Positions 1 to 9,365 of a stretch of 64,000 bases of DNA are shown in pieces. Made by a program: the position numbers and the translations under genes. Within the stretch, counting starts at the first letter, position 1; every line of letters begins with the position of its first letter. This DNA comes from Huaxiibacter chinensis (GTDB lineage: Bacteria; Pseudomonadota; Gammaproteobacteria; Enterobacterales; Enterobacteriaceae), in contig NZ_JAJVHF010000003.1 of assembly GCF_022171985.1 (NCBI RefSeq), forward strand, positions 434,001 to 498,000, written 5' to 3'. The notes under the pieces are model-generated. The model saw only the letters and a program-made list of their open reading frames with translations. It was not told the origin of the DNA and did no database searches.

Positions 1-1
1 T

Positions 2-658
2 TTCCTGTCAAAACCGGTGATAGACCTGAGCCAGTACAAAAAGGATGCGGGTAAGCAGACGATTTTGCTCGATTACTCCCGGGCTGAAGTCAACGAAATG
101 CAAATCCTGAAACAGGCCGATGTGGTGATGCTTAACTACCTTCTGCCGGAACGTTTCGACCCGCGCCAGTGCAGGGCAAACATGAATTTCTACGAGCCAC
201 GGACCATCCATGACTCTTCGCTAAGCAAAGCCATCCACGGCATCGTGGCCGCGCGGTGTGGTGATACGCAGAGTGCGTATCGATTCTGGCGAGACGGTGC
301 GGATATTGATTTGGGTTGCGATCCGCACAGCAGCGACGAGGGGATCCATGCTGCCGCGACCGGCGCTATCTGGTCCGGTGCCGTTCAGGGTTTTGCGGGT
401 TTGCAGATCCTTAACGGGGAGTTACATCTTTCGCCGGCGTTGCCTTCGCAGTGGCACTGTTTGTCCTTTCCTCTGCAATGGCAACAGACGCCGCTTAGGG
501 TAACGATAGACAGCGAAGGCATCACCCTTGATTCGCCTGCACCGATTTCGCTGATGCTCTGGGGTCACAGAGTGACCACCCATGGTCGCCAGGCCTGGCG
601 ACGCAGTGACTTCAATTTATCCGTTACTGGGACCGCTACCACGGACGATAAGCCATGA
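2..658 (+). CDS. ycjT: YcjT-like kojibiose phosphorylase (GH65), C-terminal part
   Basis: This frame is open from the first bases of the window, so the 5' part of the gene lies outside it. About 218 residues are visible. They correspond to the end of the GH65 catalytic (alpha/alpha)6 barrel and the small C-terminal beta domain. GH65 disaccharide phosphorylases cleave alpha-glucobioses with phosphate to give beta-glucose 1-phosphate and glucose in the cytoplasm. The stop codon overlaps the start of a beta-phosphoglucomutase gene (ATGA), and an ABC ATPase gene follows, as in the E. coli ycj operon. That partner set supports a phosphorylase rather than a hydrolase. An internal GTG at 17 is only an in-frame codon, not a likely start. 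Identity is inferred from context and recognisable C-terminal sequence; kojibiose specificity is assumed from the E. coli enzyme. Confidence 0.82.
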   Translation, partial: FLSKPVIDLSQYKKDAGKQTILLDYSRAEVNEMQILKQADVVMLNYLLPERFDPRQCRANMNFYEPRTIHDSSLSKAIHGIVAARCGDTQSAYRFWRDGADIDLGCDPHSSDEGIHAAATGAIWSGAVQGFAGLQILNGELHLSPALPSQWHCLSFPLQWQQTPLRVTIDSEGITLDSPAPISLMLWGHRVTTHGRQAWRRSDFNLSVTGTATTDDKP

Positions 659-1335
659 CATTAAAAGCCATTATTTTCGATCTCGACGGCGTCATTACCG
701 ATACCGCACATCTTCACTTTCTGGCCTGGCGCTCCGTTGCGCAGGAGATCGGCATCGAGATAGACGAAGCCTTCAATGAAAGCCTGAAGGGGATAAGTCG
801 AATGGATTCACTGCAACGCATTCTGCAACACGGTGGTAAAGGCACAGCCTTCAGCGATAAAGAGTGTCTGATGCTGGCGGGTAAAAAAAACGATCGGTAC
901 GTTCGTTCGCTGGCCGGGCTTACGCCTGAATCCTTGTTACCGGGTATCCGCGAGGTACTGCAGGATATTCGTGCGGCGCAGGTTCGCATCGGTCTTGCGT
1001 CTGTGTCGCTGAATGCGCCGACCATTTTGGATGCGCTGGGAATCAATAAGGCCTTCGATTTTTGCGCGGATGCGTCACGCATTCTCTGCTCTAAACCCGA
1101 TCCGGAAATTTTTCTGGCCGCCTGTCAGGGGCTGAACGTACGGCCGGAAGAGGCGATAGGGGTAGAAGATGCTGCGGCGGGCGTAGAGGCGATTAACGCG
1201 GCGGGCATGCTGTCGGTGGGGATTGGCAATGACCTTCACCATGCCGGGCTGATTTTGCCGTCCACCCGTGAACTCACATGGCCCTGTTTGTCCGATTTTT
1301 GGGCGTCCAGACACCACCCTGATTCGAACCGATAA
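655..1335 (+). CDS. pgmB: Beta-phosphoglucomutase (HAD superfamily)
   Basis: A 226-residue HAD-family phosphatase-fold enzyme, also called ycjU. It converts beta-glucose 1-phosphate to glucose 6-phosphate and so feeds the product of the upstream GH65 phosphorylase into glycolysis. The N-terminal motif DLDGVITD carries the nucleophile Asp9 and the acid/base Asp11. A helical cap follows, then Ser in the LASVSLN segment (motif II), the Lys of CSKPDPEIF (motif III) and the metal-binding [11 protein letters not shown] (motif IV). The length is close to the usual 220. The ATG overlaps the ycjT stop by four bases, which implies translational coupling. The stop lies about 10 bases before the ycjV start. 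Confidence 0.92.
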   Translation: MTLKAIIFDLDGVITDTAHLHFLAWRSVAQEIGIEIDEAFNESLKGISRMDSLQRILQHGGKGTAFSDKECLMLAGKKNDRYVRSLAGLTPESLLPGIREVLQDIRAAQVRIGLASVSLNAPTILDALGINKAFDFCADASRILCSKPDPEIFLAACQGLNVRPEEAIGVEDAAAGVEAINAAGMLSVGIGNDLHHAGLILPSTRELTWPCLSDFWASRHHPDSNR

Positions 1336-1345
1336 GGAAACCATG

Positions 1346-2425
1346 ATGGCTCAGCTTTCTTTAAAACATATTCAAAAAATTTATGATAACCAGGTCCATG
1401 TGGTTAAAGATTTCAACCTCGAAATTGCCGACAAGGAGTTTATTGTCTTTGTCGGACCGTCGGGTTGTGGCAAATCGACAACCTTACGCATGATCGCCGG
1501 GCTGGAAGAGATCAGTGCCGGCGAACTGATCATCGATGGCGTCTGCATGAACGACGTGCCTGCGAAGTCGCGCGATATTGCCATGGTGTTTCAGAACTAC
1601 GCCCTCTATCCACATATGACGGTCTACGACAACATGGCGTTTGGCCTGAAGATGCAAAAAATCGCCCCTGCCGTGATTGAAGAGCGGGTGAACTGGGCGG
1701 CGCAAATTCTGGGACTGCGTGACTATCTGAAGCGTAAACCCGGCGCCTTGTCCGGTGGTCAGCGTCAGCGCGTGGCGCTTGGCAGAGCGATTGTGCGTGA
1801 GGCAGGGGTTTTTTTGATGGATGAACCGCTGTCGAACCTGGATGCGAAGCTGCGCGTACAGATGCGGGCAGAGATCAGCAAGCTTCATCAGAAGCTGAAC
1901 ACCACGATGATCTACGTGACGCACGATCAAACGGAAGCCATGACCATGGCGACCCGAATTGTCATTCTGAAGGATGGCATTATTCAGCAGGTCGGTGCAC
2001 CGAAGCAGGTGTATAACGAGCCAGCCAACATGTTTGTCGCAGGATTCATCGGCTCGCCCGCCATGAACTTTATCCGCGGCGCGATTGATGGCGAACACTT
2101 TGTCACTGAAACCTTACGTCTTCATATCCCCGAAGAGAAGCGCGCGATGCTCAATGCGGCAGGCTACCAGCGCAAGGCGGTCGTTTTTGGTATCAGACCT
2201 GAAGATATTCTCACCTCAGCAACAGAGACGGACGTTCCCGCAAAAATCAGCGTGGCAGAACTGACCGGAGCCGAATTTATGCTTTACGTCAGCGTTGGGG
2301 GGCATGAGCTGGTGGTCCGCGCGGGCGCCACCAGCGACTATTTCGCCGGTGACAATATCGCGATCGATTTCGATATGCATAAATCTCATTTCTTTGATGC
2401 GGTCACAGAGGAGGCCATTAAGTAA
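1346..2425 (+). CDS. ycjV: ABC transporter ATP-binding protein YcjV (MalK/UgpC type)
   Basis: A 359-residue ATPase for an alpha-glucoside ABC importer. Walker A is GPSGCGKST, the signature is LSGGQRQR, Walker B is VFLMDEP, and an H-loop histidine lies in VTHDQTEA. The last 120 residues form the MalK-like regulatory/TOBE domain. Two adjacent ATGs (1343, 1346) could start the protein. The second matches the MAQLSL start of the family and lies 8 bases after an AAGG ribosome-binding site. It follows pgmB in the ycjTUV order; the permease and binding-protein genes would lie upstream of the window. The gene is full length here, while the E. coli K-12 copy is annotated as truncated. An intrinsic terminator follows at once. 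Confidence 0.9.
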   Translation: MAQLSLKHIQKIYDNQVHVVKDFNLEIADKEFIVFVGPSGCGKSTTLRMIAGLEEISAGELIIDGVCMNDVPAKSRDIAMVFQNYALYPHMTVYDNMAFGLKMQKIAPAVIEERVNWAAQILGLRDYLKRKPGALSGGQRQRVALGRAIVREAGVFLMDEPLSNLDAKLRVQMRAEISKLHQKLNTTMIYVTHDQTEAMTMATRIVILKDGIIQQVGAPKQVYNEPANMFVAGFIGSPAMNFIRGAIDGEHFVTETLRLHIPEEKRAMLNAAGYQRKAVVFGIRPEDILTSATETDVPAKISVAELTGAEFMLYVSVGGHELVVRAGATSDYFAGDNIAIDFDMHKSHFFDAVTEEAIK

Positions 2426-2437
2426 GAGAAAGCGTAC

Positions 2438-2465
2438 CCGGAAATATCTATTTCCGGTTTTTTTT
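2438..2465 (+). terminator. Intrinsic terminator between ycjV and ompG
   Basis: A 9-bp perfect stem (CCGGAAATA/TATTTCCGG) with a 2-base loop is followed at once by eight T residues. The ompG start codon lies only 24 bases beyond the T tract, leaving no room for a conventional promoter between them. Confidence 0.88.
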
Positions 2466-2489
2466 ATTTTATTATAAAGGAATATATTA

Positions 2490-3404
2490 ATGAGTACTCT
2501 ACTAAGAAGTGCTGCACTATTATTATGTGCAGGGGTTACCTGTGCCAATGGTGCTGAAAATGATAAGCAGTGGAAATTCAACGTCGGTGCTATGTACGAA
2601 ATCGAAAACGTAGAAGGCCAGGGTGAAGATAAAGACGGTTTATATGAACCCTCCGTCTGGTTTAATGCCACATGGGACGCCTGGACGATTGCCGTTGCGA
2701 TGTATCAGGAAGGGCCGGTTGATTATAGCAGCATGACCCGCGGGACCTATTTTGATCGTCCTGAATTTGAACTGCGTTATCGTTTTACCGACAGCGATGA
2801 TTTCACCTTTGGGCTAACGGGTGGTTTCCGTAATTATGGCTATCACTTTAAAGATGAGCATGGCGCGAAAGACGGTAGCGCAAATATGCAGCGTTATAAA
2901 GTGCAGCCTGACTGGGATATTAAGCTTAACGATGACTGGCGTTTTAGCGGTTGGTTTGCGATGTACCAGTTCGCCAACGATTTGTCGAAAACGGGGTATT
3001 CTGACAGCCGTGTAGAAACCGAAACGGGCTTTACCTGGACGATTAATGAAACCGTCTCGCTTAAAACAAATTATTATTTAGAGCGTGGTTTCAATATGGA
3101 CAGTTCGCGCGATAATGGCGAATTTTCGACGCAAGAGATCCGTGCTTATGTCCCCGTTTCGTTAGGGAATACCACGCTGACGCCGTACACTCGTCTGGGG
3201 CTGGATCGCTGGTCAAACTGGGACTGGCAGGACGATCCTGACCGTGAAGGCCATGATTTCAATCGTCTGGGTCTGCTGTATGCCTATGATTTTACGAATG
3301 GTCTCTCAATGACGCTGGAATATGCCTATGAATGGCAAAACCATGATGAGGGTAGCGACGATCGATTCCATTACGCTGGCGTGGGTGTGAATTACGCTTT
3401 CTGA
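2490..3404 (+). CDS. ompG: Outer membrane porin G
   Basis: A 304-residue monomeric 14-stranded beta-barrel porin that passes mono- to trisaccharides non-specifically. The first 22 residues are a signal peptide ending near ANGA, and mature OmpG starts at ENDKQWKFNVG. Aromatic-girdled beta strands run to a terminal phenylalanine (GVGVNYAF), the usual outer-membrane assembly signal. E. coli OmpG is 301 residues. An AAGGA ribosome-binding site lies about 10 bases before the ATG. The gene follows ycjV, so it probably supplies outer-membrane entry of the sugars handled by the ycj operon. A strong terminator lies just upstream, so expression should need readthrough or a promoter inside ycjV. Confidence 0.93.
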   Translation: MSTLLRSAALLLCAGVTCANGAENDKQWKFNVGAMYEIENVEGQGEDKDGLYEPSVWFNATWDAWTIAVAMYQEGPVDYSSMTRGTYFDRPEFELRYRFTDSDDFTFGLTGGFRNYGYHFKDEHGAKDGSANMQRYKVQPDWDIKLNDDWRFSGWFAMYQFANDLSKTGYSDSRVETETGFTWTINETVSLKTNYYLERGFNMDSSRDNGEFSTQEIRAYVPVSLGNTTLTPYTRLGLDRWSNWDWQDDPDREGHDFNRLGLLYAYDFTNGLSMTLEYAYEWQNHDEGSDDRFHYAGVGVNYAF

Positions 3405-3414
3405 TGGGTGTGAG

Positions 3415-3438
3415 CCAGGGGCGCAACGCCCCTGGTTT
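3415..3438. terminator. Bidirectional terminator between ompG and ycjW
   Basis: A 9-bp perfect stem (CCAGGGGCG/CGCCCCTGG) with loop CAA sits between the convergent ompG and ycjW ends. Only three T residues follow on the plus strand, so its efficiency is uncertain. Confidence 0.7.
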
Positions 3439-4448
3439 CAGCGAAGCGATGGCGTTAACGACAGATGCGTTTCAACGATGACGCGCTGGGGCACTGCATT
3501 CCCGGCTATGCGTTTAAAGAGTAAATCACAGCTCTCTTCTCCTAATTTACGCGTCGGGATATCAAAGCCTCCGGGCGCGGGCGTCAGAATGAGTGACAGC
3601 ATAGGATCGCTATAACCTGCAACGGCGATCTGTTCCGGTATCTTCAGGTTCAATGCTTCCGCCGCACGATACAGACCGAGCAGCTTCATACTGTCCGTAG
3701 CAAAAACGGCCTCTGGGGGATTATTGCCGGAAAGCAACTGGCTGGCAGCGGCAAGGGCTGACTCATGGGTGTATCCGCCGTCAATGATCCAGTCAGGCTG
3801 AATCGCAATACCGTGTTTCTTCAGGCTGGCTTTATATCCGGCAAGGCGATCGACAGAAACGTGATAATCAAGGGGTGCATGCAGGCAGGCAATTTTACGA
3901 TGACCGTTTTTAATAAACGCATCGGTGAGTGCCAGACTGTCGCTAAAGTTATCGGTGTCCACCGAATAAATATTCCTGAAATCGCCGGCGACTTTACCAA
4001 TGACCACCACCGGAATACCATATTCATCCAGCCTCGGGAAAAAGGCTTCATTGGCTGGCGAACTCAGCATGATAATTCCCTTTACCATCTTTTGTTTTAT
4101 TTTATTTTCGCACTTGAGGAGATCGTCTTCGCTGCTTTTGGACGTTTGTAAAATGACGTCAAAACTCTCTTCTTCCGCTTTGGCCGTTATTGCGTGAAGG
4201 ACGTCGGAGAAAAAGGGATTGCCAGCGGTAGTTTTTGTCGAACGGGTGGAAATAACCATGATCGCGTCGAAACCGGAAGAGGTCAGGGCGCGGGCGAGCT
4301 TGTTCGGCTGATAGTTTAATTCATCGATCGCCTTCTGAACTTTTTCCCTGGCTTCCGGAGAAATATTGGTTTGCTTATTCAGAACCCGGGACACGGTCGA
4401 TTTCGAAACACCAGCAACGCGTGCAATATCATAAATGGTGGGTGACAT
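3438..4448 (-). CDS. ycjW: LacI-family transcriptional regulator YcjW
   Basis: A 336-residue LacI/GalR regulator. The N-terminal helix-turn-helix [21 protein letters not shown] and the hinge helix region KLARALTSS are clear. The periplasmic-binding-protein-like effector domain follows, with the [18 protein letters not shown] segment typical of the family. The start MSPTIYD at 4448 is preferred over an upstream ATG at 4469, because the helix-turn-helix in the family begins within a few residues of the start. It is convergent with ompG and divergent from ycjX. E. coli YcjW represses the ycj sugar operon and binds a glucoside-type ligand, which fits the neighbouring phosphorylase genes. Confidence 0.9.
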   Translation of the reverse strand: MSPTIYDIARVAGVSKSTVSRVLNKQTNISPEAREKVQKAIDELNYQPNKLARALTSSGFDAIMVISTRSTKTTAGNPFFSDVLHAITAKAEEESFDVILQTSKSSEDDLLKCENKIKQKMVKGIIMLSSPANEAFFPRLDEYGIPVVVIGKVAGDFRNIYSVDTDNFSDSLALTDAFIKNGHRKIACLHAPLDYHVSVDRLAGYKASLKKHGIAIQPDWIIDGGYTHESALAAASQLLSGNNPPEAVFATDSMKLLGLYRAAEALNLKIPEQIAVAGYSDPMLSLILTPAPGGFDIPTRKLGEESCDLLFKRIAGNAVPQRVIVETHLSLTPSLR

Positions 4449-4525
4449 ACACCTTACAAGCTCCATCATAACGGCATCAATGGCTATCTTACTGGAGAAA
4501 AAACGGCAATAGCAATAAATATGAA

Positions 4526-4553
4526 TTGATAATCAACGATCTGCCCCAATTTA
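4526..4553 (+). promoter_or_regulatory. Candidate sigma-32 (heat-shock) promoter for ycjXF
   Basis: TTGAT (4526-4530), a 13-base spacer and CCCCAATTTA (4544-4553) match the RpoH pattern TTGAA-N13/14-CCCCATTTA closely. It lies about 50 bases before the ycjX start. ycjX and ycjF belong to the heat-shock regulon in E. coli, which supports the reading. Confidence 0.75.
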
Positions 4554-4603
4554 TTGTATTCTGAAGCGGACGATTACGGTCCTCTGGGCAATGAAGGATG
4601 GCG

Positions 4604-6001
4604 ATGAAGCGACTGAAAAATGAACTGAATGCGCTGGTTAATCGCGGTGTTGACCGACATCTGCGACTCGCGGTGACGGGCCTGAGCCGCAGTGGTAAAA
4701 CAGCCTTTATCACGGCGATGGTGAATCAACTGCTCAACCTGCATGCCGGGGCACGTCTACCCCTGTTGAGCGCCGTACGCGAGGAGCGCCTGTTAGGCGT
4801 GAAGCGGGTGCCGCAGCGGGATTTTGGTATTCCGCGCTTTACCTATGACGAGGGGCTGGCGCAACTGTACGGCACGCCGCCCATCTGGCCGACCCCGACG
4901 CGGGGCGTCAGTGAGATTCGCCTTGCATTGCGTTTTCGTTCTAATGAATCGCTTGTGCGTCATTTTAAAGATACATCCACTCTCTATCTGGAAATCGTCG
5001 ATTATCCAGGCGAATGGCTGCTGGATTTGCCGATGCTGGCGCAAGACTATCTCAGCTGGTCTCGTCAGATGACCGGGCTATTGCAGGGCCAGCGCGCGGA
5101 GTGGTCCGCAAAATGGCGAGCATTGTGTGCGGGCCTCGACCCGCTGGCACCTGCCGACGAGAATCGTCTGGCGGCCATTGCTGAAGCCTGGACGGACTAT
5201 CTTCATCAGTGTAAACAGCAGGGCCTGCACTTTATCCAGCCGGGGCGTTTCGTCTTGCCGGGTGATATGGCTGGCGCACCTGCACTGCAATTCTTCCCGT
5301 GGCCGGACGTCGACGCGGTGGGGGAATCCAAACTGGCGCAAGCAGATAAACATACCAATGCCGGCATGCTTCGCGAGCGTTTTAATTACTACTGTGAAAA
5401 AGTGGTTAAAGGCTTCTATAAAAACCATTTCTTACGCTTTGACCGCCAGATCGTGCTGGTTGATTGTCTGCAGCCGCTCAATAGCGGGCCGCAGGCCTTC
5501 AATGACATGCGTCTGGCGCTCACCCAGCTTATGCAAAGCTTCCATTATGGACAGCGCACGCTCTTTCGCCGTCTCTTTTCGCCGGTGATCGATAAACTGC
5601 TTTTTGCCGCGACCAAAGCGGACCATGTTACGGTCGATCAGCATGCAAATATGGTCTCTTTGCTACAACAGCTGGTGCAGGATGCCTGGCAAAATGCCGC
5701 CTTTGAAGGGATTGATATGGATTGCCTGGGGCTGGCTTCTGTGCAGGCGACGCAGAGCGGCCTGATCGACGTGAAGGGTGAAAAAATTCCCGCGCTTCGC
5801 GGGCATCGCCTGAGCGATGGTCAGCCTTTAACGGTCTATCCGGGTGAGGTTCCGGCGCGTCTGCCCGGGCCGGCATTCTGGCAAAATCAGGGATTCCAGT
5901 TTGAAGCGTTTCGCCCGCAGGCGATGCCTGTTGACCAGCCGCTGCCGCATATTCGCCTGGATGCCGCGCTGGAGTTTTTGATTGGAGATAAATTGCGATG
6001 A
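4604..6001 (+). CDS. ycjX: YcjX/DUF463 family GTPase-like protein
   Basis: A 465-residue DUF463 protein. The Walker A motif [10 protein letters not shown] lies near residues 26-35. The [18 protein letters not shown] segment is the switch/Walker B region conserved in the family. The start at 4604 (MKRLKNEL) is preferred over ATG 4598, because it matches the E. coli protein and follows an AAGGATGGCG ribosome-binding region. The stop overlaps the ycjF start (ATGA). The cellular role is not established. Both genes are heat- and stress-induced in E. coli, and the family has been linked to stress responses through the neighbouring phage-shock-type genes. The sequence is highly conserved and shows no damage. 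Confidence 0.92.
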   Translation: MKRLKNELNALVNRGVDRHLRLAVTGLSRSGKTAFITAMVNQLLNLHAGARLPLLSAVREERLLGVKRVPQRDFGIPRFTYDEGLAQLYGTPPIWPTPTRGVSEIRLALRFRSNESLVRHFKDTSTLYLEIVDYPGEWLLDLPMLAQDYLSWSRQMTGLLQGQRAEWSAKWRALCAGLDPLAPADENRLAAIAEAWTDYLHQCKQQGLHFIQPGRFVLPGDMAGAPALQFFPWPDVDAVGESKLAQADKHTNAGMLRERFNYYCEKVVKGFYKNHFLRFDRQIVLVDCLQPLNSGPQAFNDMRLALTQLMQSFHYGQRTLFRRLFSPVIDKLLFAATKADHVTVDQHANMVSLLQQLVQDAWQNAAFEGIDMDCLGLASVQATQSGLIDVKGEKIPALRGHRLSDGQPLTVYPGEVPARLPGPAFWQNQGFQFEAFRPQAMPVDQPLPHIRLDAALEFLIGDKLR

Positions 6002-7047
6002 CGGAACCTTTAAAGCCGCGAATTGATTTTACCGGGACGCTGGAACAAGAACGTACCGAAGCGTTCAAAACCGCACAGGCGTTTAATGGACCCGAAGCGG
6101 AAAACTTTGCCCCCGCGCTGACGGAGACGCTACTTCCGGAAGAGGGTGCCGCGGAAGCGGTTGTCGACGCCGCACTTCGACCAAAGCGCAGCCTGTGGCG
6201 AAAAATGGTCACGGCGGGTCTGGCGCTGTTCGGCGTCAGCGTCGTCGGGCAGGGCGTCCAGTGGACCCTGAATGCCTGGCAGACCCAGGACTGGGTCGCG
6301 CTGGGGGGATGTGCTGCCGGGGCGCTGATTGTCGGGGCAGGGGTCGGTTCGGTGGCGACAGAGTGGCGTCGTTTATGGAAGCTGCGCCAGCGGGCGCACG
6401 AGCGTGACGAAGCGCGCGATTTGCTGCACAGCCACGCCGCCGGGAAGGGGCGGGCATTTTGTGAAAAGCTGGCCGCTCAGGCCGGCCTCGATCAGTCACA
6501 TCCCGCGCTTCAGCGCTGGTATGCGGCGATTCATGAAACGCAAAACGATCGCGAGATTGTCACGCTTTACGCCCATATCGTGCAGCCGGTTCTGGATACA
6601 CAGGCGCGTCGGGAAATAAGCCGCTCGGCGGCGGAATCGACGCTGATGATCGCCGTGAGTCCCCTGGCGCTGGTCGATATGGCCTTTATTGCCTGGCGCA
6701 ACCTGCGTCTCATCAACCGCATCGCCAGGATTTACGGGATTGAACTGGGATACTACAGCCGCCTGCGCTTGTTCCGACTGGTGCTGCTGAATATGGCCTT
6801 TGCTGGTGCGAGCGAACTGGTGCGGGAAGTTGGCATGGACTGGATGTCGCAGGATCTTGCCGCACGTTTATCGACACGCGCTGCACAGGGGATTGGGGCG
6901 GGCTTATTAACGGCGCGACTGGGCATTAAGTCCATGGAGCTGTGCCGTCCACTACCCTGGATTGACGGCGACAAACCGCGTCTGGGTGCTTTCCGTCGCG
7001 AGTTAATTGGCCAGTTAAAAGAGAGTCTCAACAAAAAGCCGCAGTAA
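5998..7047 (+). CDS. ycjF: YcjF/DUF697 family inner-membrane protein
   Basis: A 349-residue DUF697/TIGR01620 membrane protein. The first 60 residues are polar and probably cytoplasmic. Two hydrophobic segments follow (about residues 68-88, [20 protein letters not shown], and 97-117, [20 protein letters not shown]). A long soluble region carries further apolar helices around [18 protein letters not shown]. It overlaps the ycjX stop by four bases, and the two products are thought to act together. The function is unknown beyond membership of the heat-shock regulon. The length is close to the 353 residues of E. coli YcjF. Confidence 0.9.
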   Translation: MTEPLKPRIDFTGTLEQERTEAFKTAQAFNGPEAENFAPALTETLLPEEGAAEAVVDAALRPKRSLWRKMVTAGLALFGVSVVGQGVQWTLNAWQTQDWVALGGCAAGALIVGAGVGSVATEWRRLWKLRQRAHERDEARDLLHSHAAGKGRAFCEKLAAQAGLDQSHPALQRWYAAIHETQNDREIVTLYAHIVQPVLDTQARREISRSAAESTLMIAVSPLALVDMAFIAWRNLRLINRIARIYGIELGYYSRLRLFRLVLLNMAFAGASELVREVGMDWMSQDLAARLSTRAAQGIGAGLLTARLGIKSMELCRPLPWIDGDKPRLGAFRRELIGQLKESLNKKPQ

Positions 7048-7069
7048 ACCGCTCAATTATCGCGCTCGC

Positions 7070-7087
7070 TGTCAATATTTGTTGACA
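7070..7087. promoter_or_regulatory. Candidate TyrR box upstream of tyrR
   Basis: TGTCAA-N6-TTGACA is an 18-bp near-perfect match to the TyrR consensus TGTAAA-N6-TTTACA, with one mismatch per half-site. It lies inside a longer inverted repeat (7064-7093) about 70 bases before tyrR. TyrR autoregulation is known in E. coli. The longer repeat could also form a hairpin at the end of ycjF mRNA. Confidence 0.68.
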
Positions 7088-7155
7088 GCGAGCTTCCAGA
7101 CAGCCGATATCTGACATATCATTTTAGGGTCATTGGCTTATAGGGTGAATTTCCC

Positions 7156-8697
7156 ATGCGTCTGGAAGTCTTTTGTGAAGACCGTCTCGGTCTGACCCGC
7201 GAGTTACTCGATCTGCTTGTTTTACGTAGCATTGACCTACGTGGCATTGAGATCGATCCTGTCGGGCGAATTTACCTCAATTTTGCCGAAATTGAATTCA
7301 ATACCTTCAGTAGCCTGATGGCGGAAATCCGCCGTATCGCAGGCGTTACAGACGTGCGCACCATTCCGTGGATGCCTTCTGAGCGTGAGCATCTGGCACT
7401 GAGCGCGCTTCTTGAAGCCATGCCGGAGCCGTTTTTGTCTCTGGATCTCAAAAGCAAAGTCGAACGCGTCAACCCGGCAAGCTGTCAGCTGTTTGCCCAA
7501 AGTCAGGAAAAGCTGAGTAATCACACCGCGTCGCAGCTGATTCCGGGATTCAACTTCCAGCGCTGGCTGGAGAGTAATCCACAAGGAACACTGAGCGAGC
7601 ATGTGGTCATCAACGGGCAAAATTTCCTGATGGAAATTACCCCGGTTCATTTGCCCGGTGAGAACGCCACTCGCGTGCTGACAGGGGCGGTGATTATGCT
7701 TCGTTCTACCGTGCGTATGGGACGACAGCTACAGAATATCTCCAGCCAGGACTCAGGCGCGTTTAGCCAAATCATTGCCGTCAGCCCCAAAATGCGTCAT
7801 GTCGTTGACCAGGCGCGTAAGCTTGCCAATCTGACCGCGCCGCTGCTGATCACCGGCGATACCGGCACAGGCAAAGATCTGCTGGCCCACGCCGTTCATG
7901 CGGCCAGCCCTCGTGCCGCTAAACCCTATCTGGCACTGAACTGCGCCTCCATTCCGGAAGATGCCGTTGAGAGTGAACTTTTTGGTCACGCACCGGAAGG
8001 CAAAAAAGGGTTCTTCGAGCAGGCAAACGGTGGCTCCGTGCTGCTGGATGAAATTGGAGAAATGTCGCCACGTATGCAGGCTAAGCTGCTTCGCTTCCTG
8101 AATGACGGCACGTTCCGTCGGGTGGGCGAGGATCACGAGGTGCATGTCGACGTTCGCGTGATTTGTGCGACGCAAAAAAACCTGGTCGAACTGGTGCAAA
8201 AAGGGGTGTTCCGGGAAGATCTCTACTATCGTCTTAACGTTCTCACCCTGAATATTCCGCCGCTGCGCGACTGTCCGCAAGACATCATGCCGCTGACCGA
8301 ACTCTTTGTCGCGCGCTTTGCCGACGAACAGGGCGTGCCACGGCCGAAGCTTTCCGCAGATTTGGGCACAATGCTGACGCGTTATGGCTGGCCTGGCAAT
8401 ATTCGCCAGCTGAAGAATGCTATCTACCGCGCGCTCTCGCAGCTTGAGGGCTACGAATTACGGCCTCAGGACGTGCTGTTACCGGATTACGATGCGGGGA
8501 GCGTATCGGTGGGGGAAGAGGCGATGGAAGGGTCGCTGGATGATATCACCAGTCGTTTCGAGCGGTCTGTGCTGACCCAGCTTTATCGCAATTACCCCAG
8601 CACGCGTAAACTGGCGAAACGCCTCGGCGTATCGCATACCGCGATAGCGAATAAATTGCGTGAGTATGGATTAAATCAGAAGAAAAGCGACGAGTAA
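7156..8697 (+). CDS. tyrR: Transcriptional regulator of aromatic amino acid genes TyrR
   Basis: A 513-residue regulator, the same length as E. coli TyrR. It controls aromatic amino acid biosynthesis and transport genes in response to Tyr, Phe and Trp. The N-terminal ACT domain starts MRLEVFCEDRLGLTRELLD, and a PAS domain follows at about residues 78-190. The central AAA+ domain has Walker A GDTGTGKD and VLLDEIGEM as Walker B. As in other TyrR proteins, the sigma-54 contact loop GAFTGA is replaced (HAPEGKKGFFEQ), consistent with action on sigma-70 promoters. A FIS-type helix-turn-helix (LAKRLGVSHTAIANKLREYGL) ends the protein. A TyrR box precedes the gene, and a palindrome follows it. Confidence 0.96.
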   Translation: MRLEVFCEDRLGLTRELLDLLVLRSIDLRGIEIDPVGRIYLNFAEIEFNTFSSLMAEIRRIAGVTDVRTIPWMPSEREHLALSALLEAMPEPFLSLDLKSKVERVNPASCQLFAQSQEKLSNHTASQLIPGFNFQRWLESNPQGTLSEHVVINGQNFLMEITPVHLPGENATRVLTGAVIMLRSTVRMGRQLQNISSQDSGAFSQIIAVSPKMRHVVDQARKLANLTAPLLITGDTGTGKDLLAHAVHAASPRAAKPYLALNCASIPEDAVESELFGHAPEGKKGFFEQANGGSVLLDEIGEMSPRMQAKLLRFLNDGTFRRVGEDHEVHVDVRVICATQKNLVELVQKGVFREDLYYRLNVLTLNIPPLRDCPQDIMPLTELFVARFADEQGVPRPKLSADLGTMLTRYGWPGNIRQLKNAIYRALSQLEGYELRPQDVLLPDYDAGSVSVGEEAMEGSLDDITSRFERSVLTQLYRNYPSTRKLAKRLGVSHTAIANKLREYGLNQKKSDE

Positions 8698-8708
8698 GCG
8701 GTGAATCT

Positions 8709-8730
8709 GGCGCAACGTTAACGTTGCGCC
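8709..8730. terminator. Bidirectional hairpin between tyrR and tpx
   Basis: A 22-bp perfect palindrome, 9-bp GC-rich arms around TTAA, lies between the convergent tyrR and tpx genes. There is no long T tract, so it may act as an mRNA 3' stabiliser as much as a terminator. Confidence 0.6.
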
Positions 8731-8751
8731 GTTTGTCGAAGGGCTGAAAAC

Positions 8752-9258
8752 TTAGGCCTTCAGGACTTCAAGTGCCGCGTTGTAATCGGGCTCGGTAGTG
8801 ATTTCGTTAACCAGTTCGCTGAAGATTACCGTGTCGTTTTCATCGATCACCAGTACAGCACGCGCTGCCAGACCTTTCAGCGCGCCTTCGGAAATGCCCA
8901 CGCCGTAGTTTTCGAGGAAGTCCGTGCTACGCAAAGTAGACAGGGTAATCACGTTGCTCAGGCCCTCTGCCCCGCAGAAACGAGACTGGGCAAACGGCAG
9001 GTCAGCAGAAATGCACAGCACAACGGTGTTGTCCATTTCGGTGGCCAACTGATTGAATTTACGCACGGACGCGGCGCAGACGCCGGTGTCAATGCTCGGG
9101 AAAATGTTCAGCACTTTACGCTTACCAGCAAACTGGGCCAGCGTAACGTCTGACAGATCTTTTGCCACCAGCGTAAAGGCCTGTGCTTTGCTGCCTGCCT
9201 GCGGGATAGCGCCTGCAACAGAAACCGGGTTACCCTGGAAATGTACGATTTGTGACAT
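8752..9258 (-). CDS. tpx: Thiol peroxidase (atypical 2-Cys peroxiredoxin)
   Basis: A 168-residue periredoxin-type thiol peroxidase that reduces lipid and other alkyl hydroperoxides using thioredoxin. The peroxidatic Cys61 lies in [14 protein letters not shown], and the resolving Cys95 lies in [10 protein letters not shown], the spacing expected of Tpx. No signal peptide is evident, so the protein is cytoplasmic-type despite the old periplasmic name. Length equals that of E. coli Tpx. It is convergent with tyrR and divergent from ycjG, the arrangement seen in E. coli. Confidence 0.97.
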   Translation of the reverse strand: MSQIVHFQGNPVSVAGAIPQAGSKAQAFTLVAKDLSDVTLAQFAGKRKVLNIFPSIDTGVCAASVRKFNQLATEMDNTVVLCISADLPFAQSRFCGAEGLSNVITLSTLRSTDFLENYGVGISEGALKGLAARAVLVIDENDTVIFSELVNEITTEPDYNAALEVLKA

Positions 9259-9365
9259 AGATATCTACCTGTTTACATATAGTTAACGTTGAAGCTAGTG
9301 TATGACAACAGTTGATCGCACAGCAAACCAATTTTTCAGACTTGTTGGCAGCGGAGGAAGGCTTG

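Noticed and set aside
5078-5428. Long antisense frames within ycjX and other GC-rich genes
   Set aside because: They mirror the codon bias of well-recognised genes and lack ribosome-binding sites and family patterns.
7064-7093. Inverted repeat after ycjF as an intrinsic terminator
   Set aside because: There is no T tract, and the inner 18 bp fit a TyrR box better; a secondary terminator role is not excluded.
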